Part shown: positions 16,433 to 18,875 of the stretch, in pieces
Layout: each line of letters begins with the position of its first letter
Position numbering within the stretch: position 1 is the stretch's first letter
Notes under the pieces: model-generated
What the model was told of the DNA's origin: nothing
Databases searched by the model: none
The model's input: only the letters and a program-made list of their open reading frames with translations
Source of the DNA: Micrococcales bacterium
GTDB taxonomy: Bacteria > Actinomycetota > Actinomycetes > S36-B12 > UBA10799
Reading direction: 5' to 3'
Assembly (NCBI GenBank): GCA_016703125.1
Contig: JADJCR010000016.1
Coordinates: 1-18,875 of the forward strand
Length of the DNA: 18,875 nucleotides
Translations under genes and position numbers: made by a program

Positions 16433-17133
16433 ACCCCTGCCGACGTTCTCCGTTCCCGGCGTCCCACTGGACTTCGTGGATGTGGGTGACAGCAGCCTGA
16501 CACCGCTGCAGCGCGCGCCGCCCTCGACGGCCTGGCGGCGGTCCACCTGCGCCACTTCGACGACTACCCGCACATGCTCGACGAGTTCGGACAGTGGCGA
16601 CTGACGCGGCTGGCCGGTCCCGGACGTGGTCCTTCACATCTGGCTGGCCAGCGCGATGGCCGCCCGTGGGCGAGTTCGTGATGCACACGAACATCCGACG
16701 GGGCGTGTCGCTGTTCCACTTCTTCGCCGTGGACGAGCACGTTCGCACGACGTTCCCACGGGATGGCTCGGGCGTCACCGAGGCCTTCCCGGCTCAGGGA
16801 CAGCATGACTGCCGGCGGCGGAGGCGGCACCTGCTCGCGGGAATGTGCGAGGTGCCCGACGACCACATCCACAAGTGGACCCGCCTCGGGTACGAGCACC
16901 TGCCGTTGAGTACGGGGAGCCGGCCGGAGGTCGTTACCACCGCACGCCGGTCGCCTTCATCCAGCAGGCGGCCATGGTGCGCACGATGCCGGTCGCGCGG
17001 AGCCTGCCTCCGGGACTGGTGGCAGGTCAGGCACTGCGAGCCTTCCTGCTCGACTACTACGGTCTGCCCGAGGACCTGCCGGAGGTCCAGCGGATGCTGC
17101 ATTCGGCCGGAGTCCTGGCGCCTGGCCGGCTAG
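16429..17133 (+). CDS. Unrecognised protein coupled to the HAMP sensor (frameshifted)
   Basis: I do not recognise this family. After a shift just past GTG 16429 it reads LPTFSVPGVPLDFVDVGDSS, then GLAAVHLRHFDDYPHMLDEF (about 16530-16590), EFVMHTNIRRGVSLFHFFAV with DEHVRTTFPRDGSG (about 16672-16775), and CEVPDDHIHKWTRLGYEHLP (about 16846-16905). VAFIQQAAMVRTMPVARSLP is followed by VAGQALRAFLLDYYGLPEDL and PEVQRMLHSAGVL (about 16950-17120). The stop is probably TAG 17131-17133. About 235 codons; soluble, with no signal peptide or membrane span; rich in His, Asp and aromatic residues, so a metal- or ligand-binding role is possible but unproven. Because its start overlaps the sensor stop, it is the best candidate for the sensor's partner or output. 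Frame changes occur near 16437, 16515, 16600, 16810 and 16910. Confidence 0.5.
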
Positions 17134-17240
17134 CAGGACGCCATTGGTCGGCCCCGTCCGCCCGTTCGTCTACGCGGGCCCCTTTCCCGCTATCCCGGTG
17201 GCGTCCCGTGGGCCAGACTGGCCCTGGAGTCTTCAACGCC

Positions 17241-17247
17241 GGAGGAG
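17241..17247 (+). promoter_or_regulatory. Ribosome binding site of prpE
   Basis: GGAGGAG ends six bases before ATG 17254 and fixes the start at MGYEQEYERS, the usual N-terminus of this family. Confidence 0.75.
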
Positions 17248-17253
17248 CAAAAG

Positions 17254-18875
17254 ATGGGTTACGAGCAGGAGTACGAGCGCAGTCTGGCCGAACCGGTCGC
17301 CTTCTGGCGAGGCAGCGGCCACGATCAAATGGACAACTGGGCCCACGGTCTCATCGCGACGACTCGGCCGCCCTGTACCGCTGGTACTCCGATGGCGTGC
17401 TCAACACCTGCTACAACGCGGTGGACCGGCACGTAGCCGCCGGCCAGGGTGATCAACCCGCACTGCACTACGTCAGTCCGGTCACCGCCAGCGCGAAGAG
17501 CTGACCTACGCGCAGTTGCTCGACGAGGTCAGCACATTCGACGGCGTTCTCACCAACCTGGGAGTCGGCGCCGGGGACGGGGTCGTGCTGTCCCATGCCG
17601 ATGGTGCCGGAGGCGGTCATCGCCATGCTGGCGATGCGCGCATCAGGCCGTGCACTCGGTGGTCTTCGGCGGGTTCGCCGCCCACGGAACTCGCCGCGCG
17701 CATCGACGACGCCGGCCCAAGGTCATCCTCTCGGCTTCCTGCGGCATCGAAGCCACCCGCGTCGTCTACAAGCCACTCCTGGACGACGCGCTCGCGCAGC
17801 CTCCCACTCCCCGGAGGCGTGCGTGATTCTGCAGCGCCCGCAACTGGCCGCGGAGATGGGCGGGAGGGACTACGACTGGCACGAAGGTGGTCGCTCAGGC
17901 CACCCTGTCGCATGCACGGATGTGCGTGCCACTGATCCGCTGTTCATCCTCTACACGTCGGGGACGACCGGCCGTCCGAAGGGCGTGGTCCGCGACAACG
18001 GCGGGCACGCGGTCGCCCTGGCTTGGTCGATGGCCAGCATCTATGGCTTCGGCGCGGGCGACACCTGGTGGGCAGCCTCCGACGTCAGCTGGGTGGTCAG
18101 TCACTCCTACATCGTCTACGCGCCCCTGCTCATCACGGTGCGACGACGGTGGTCTACGAGGGGAAGCCGGTGAGCACCCCGGACCCGGGACCTTCTGGAG
18201 GTGATCGCCGAGTACGGCGTGAAGGCGCTCTTCACCGCGCCCACGGCGATCCGGCGCGGCGCAAGGAGGACCCGAAGGCGCCACTCCTCCTGGCCGACCA
18301 CGGCATCTCGCGCTCGACACCTCTTCCTGGCCGGGAACGCCTGGACCCAGACACCTATCGGTGGTCCACAGCCACCCAGGGCATCAGTGATGGGCAACTG
18401 GTGGCAGACCGAGAACCGGCTGGCCGATCGCCGCCAACCTCCGCGGCCTGGACCAGTTTGGCGATCAAGGCCAGGTTCGCCCTCGGTCGCAATCCCCGGC
18501 TACGACGTGCAAGTCCTCGACGAGCGGGGGCAACAGGTGCCTCCGGGCACCCGAGGGAGCATCTTCATCAGGCTGCCCCTGCCCCCGGAACCCTGCCGAC
18601 CTCTGGGGCGACGACCAGCGCTACGTCGTCGGTTACCTGGCTCGGCGTACCCCGGTTACTACCACGACCGGCGACGGCGGTTACGTCGACAGGGCGGCTA
18701 CCTCTATGTCCTGGGCCGCACCGGACGGCGTCCGTCAACGTGGCCGGGCACCGGCTGTCGACCGGCAGCATGGAGGCGGTGATCGCGACCACCCAGAGGT
18801 GGCCGAGTGCGCGGTCATCGGTGTGCACGACGATGAAGGTGAACCCCCGCGCCTTCGTCGTGCTCAAGTCCGGGG
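17254..18875 (+). CDS. prpE: Propionyl-CoA synthetase (AMP-forming), frameshifted and cut by window end
   Basis: Activates propionate (and probably acetate) to the acyl-CoA through an acyl-adenylate, feeding propionate catabolism. MGYEQEYERSLAEPVAFWR, then WYSDGVLNTCYNAVDRHVAA with GQGDQPALHYVSPVTG (about 17380-17480), is typical of PrpE within the acetyl-CoA synthetase family. Next come MPMVPEAVIAMLAM and HSVVFGGFAAHELAARIDDA (about 17595-17710). The ATP/AMP-binding P-loop FILYTSGTTGRPKGVVRDNG is at about 17944-18003. WWAASDVSWVVSHSYIVYAP and the GNWWQTE motif (about 18392-18413) are conserved. PGYDVQVLDERGQQVPPGTR (about 18497-18555), YLYVLGRT and VAGHRLSTGSMEAVIA (about 18738-18785) form the hinge and C-terminal lid. 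The catalytic C-terminal lysine lies beyond 18875. About 540 of the usual 630 codons are present. At least eight frame changes occur, including near 17310, 17485, 17595, 17650, 17895 and 18140. Confidence 0.85.

Noticed and set aside
97..18875. Programmed frameshifting or true mass pseudogenisation
   Set aside because: Frame changes are too many, in both directions, on both strands and in all gene classes, with no shared slippery site. Conserved catalytic motifs remain.

Overview
The window is about 18.9 kb of high-GC DNA. GGAGG-type ribosome sites, G/C-biased third codon positions, secreted proteins with Ala-rich leaders and families common in Actinobacteria point to an actinomycete. This lineage call is inference. 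Almost every gene, on both strands, is broken into pieces by what look like single-base insertions and deletions. The conserved motifs of each family continue from one reading frame into the next, so I read them as intact genes seen through an error-prone (long-read-like) assembly. Gene coordinates are therefore reconstructed spans, not single open frames.

Layout. 97-1449 (+) is a secretory-lipase-type alpha/beta hydrolase, followed by 1476-2647 (+), a polytopic membrane protein of unknown role, and 2758-3195 (+), a DUF805 membrane protein. Facing them, 3256-4859 (-) is an exported acyl-peptidase/esterase-like hydrolase (S15/CocE-like), with a hairpin terminator between the convergent ends. 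Divergent from it, 4958-6182 (+) is a saccharopine-dehydrogenase-like NAD(P)-binding protein. It is followed by two minus-strand genes, a DinB/DUF664 protein (about 6183-6704) and a small membrane protein (6730-6920).

The middle is the most unusual part. Two large secreted proteins, 7700-9634 (+, IgGFc-binding-like plus Ig-like domain) and 12773-15275 (+, unknown N-terminal domain plus two fibronectin III repeats), end in related lysine-rich C-terminal domains. Between them lies a type II cation-transporting P-type ATPase on the minus strand (9690-12222), convergent with the first secreted gene across a perfect 17-bp hairpin, and a small minus-strand gene (12356-12622). The intergenic regions at about 7.0-7.2 kb and 12.28-12.45 kb each carry two copies of an imperfect palindrome of about 70 bp. 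It is built from GGGAG/CTCCC half-sites at fixed spacing around ACCGGT.

The right end holds a membrane sensor with an extracytoplasmic domain and HAMP but no recognisable output domain (15360-16432, +). It is coupled through a GTGA overlap to an unrecognised protein (16429-17133, +). A propionyl-CoA synthetase gene (prpE) starts at 17254 and runs off the window. No tRNA, rRNA, CRISPR array, insertion sequence or phage gene was seen.
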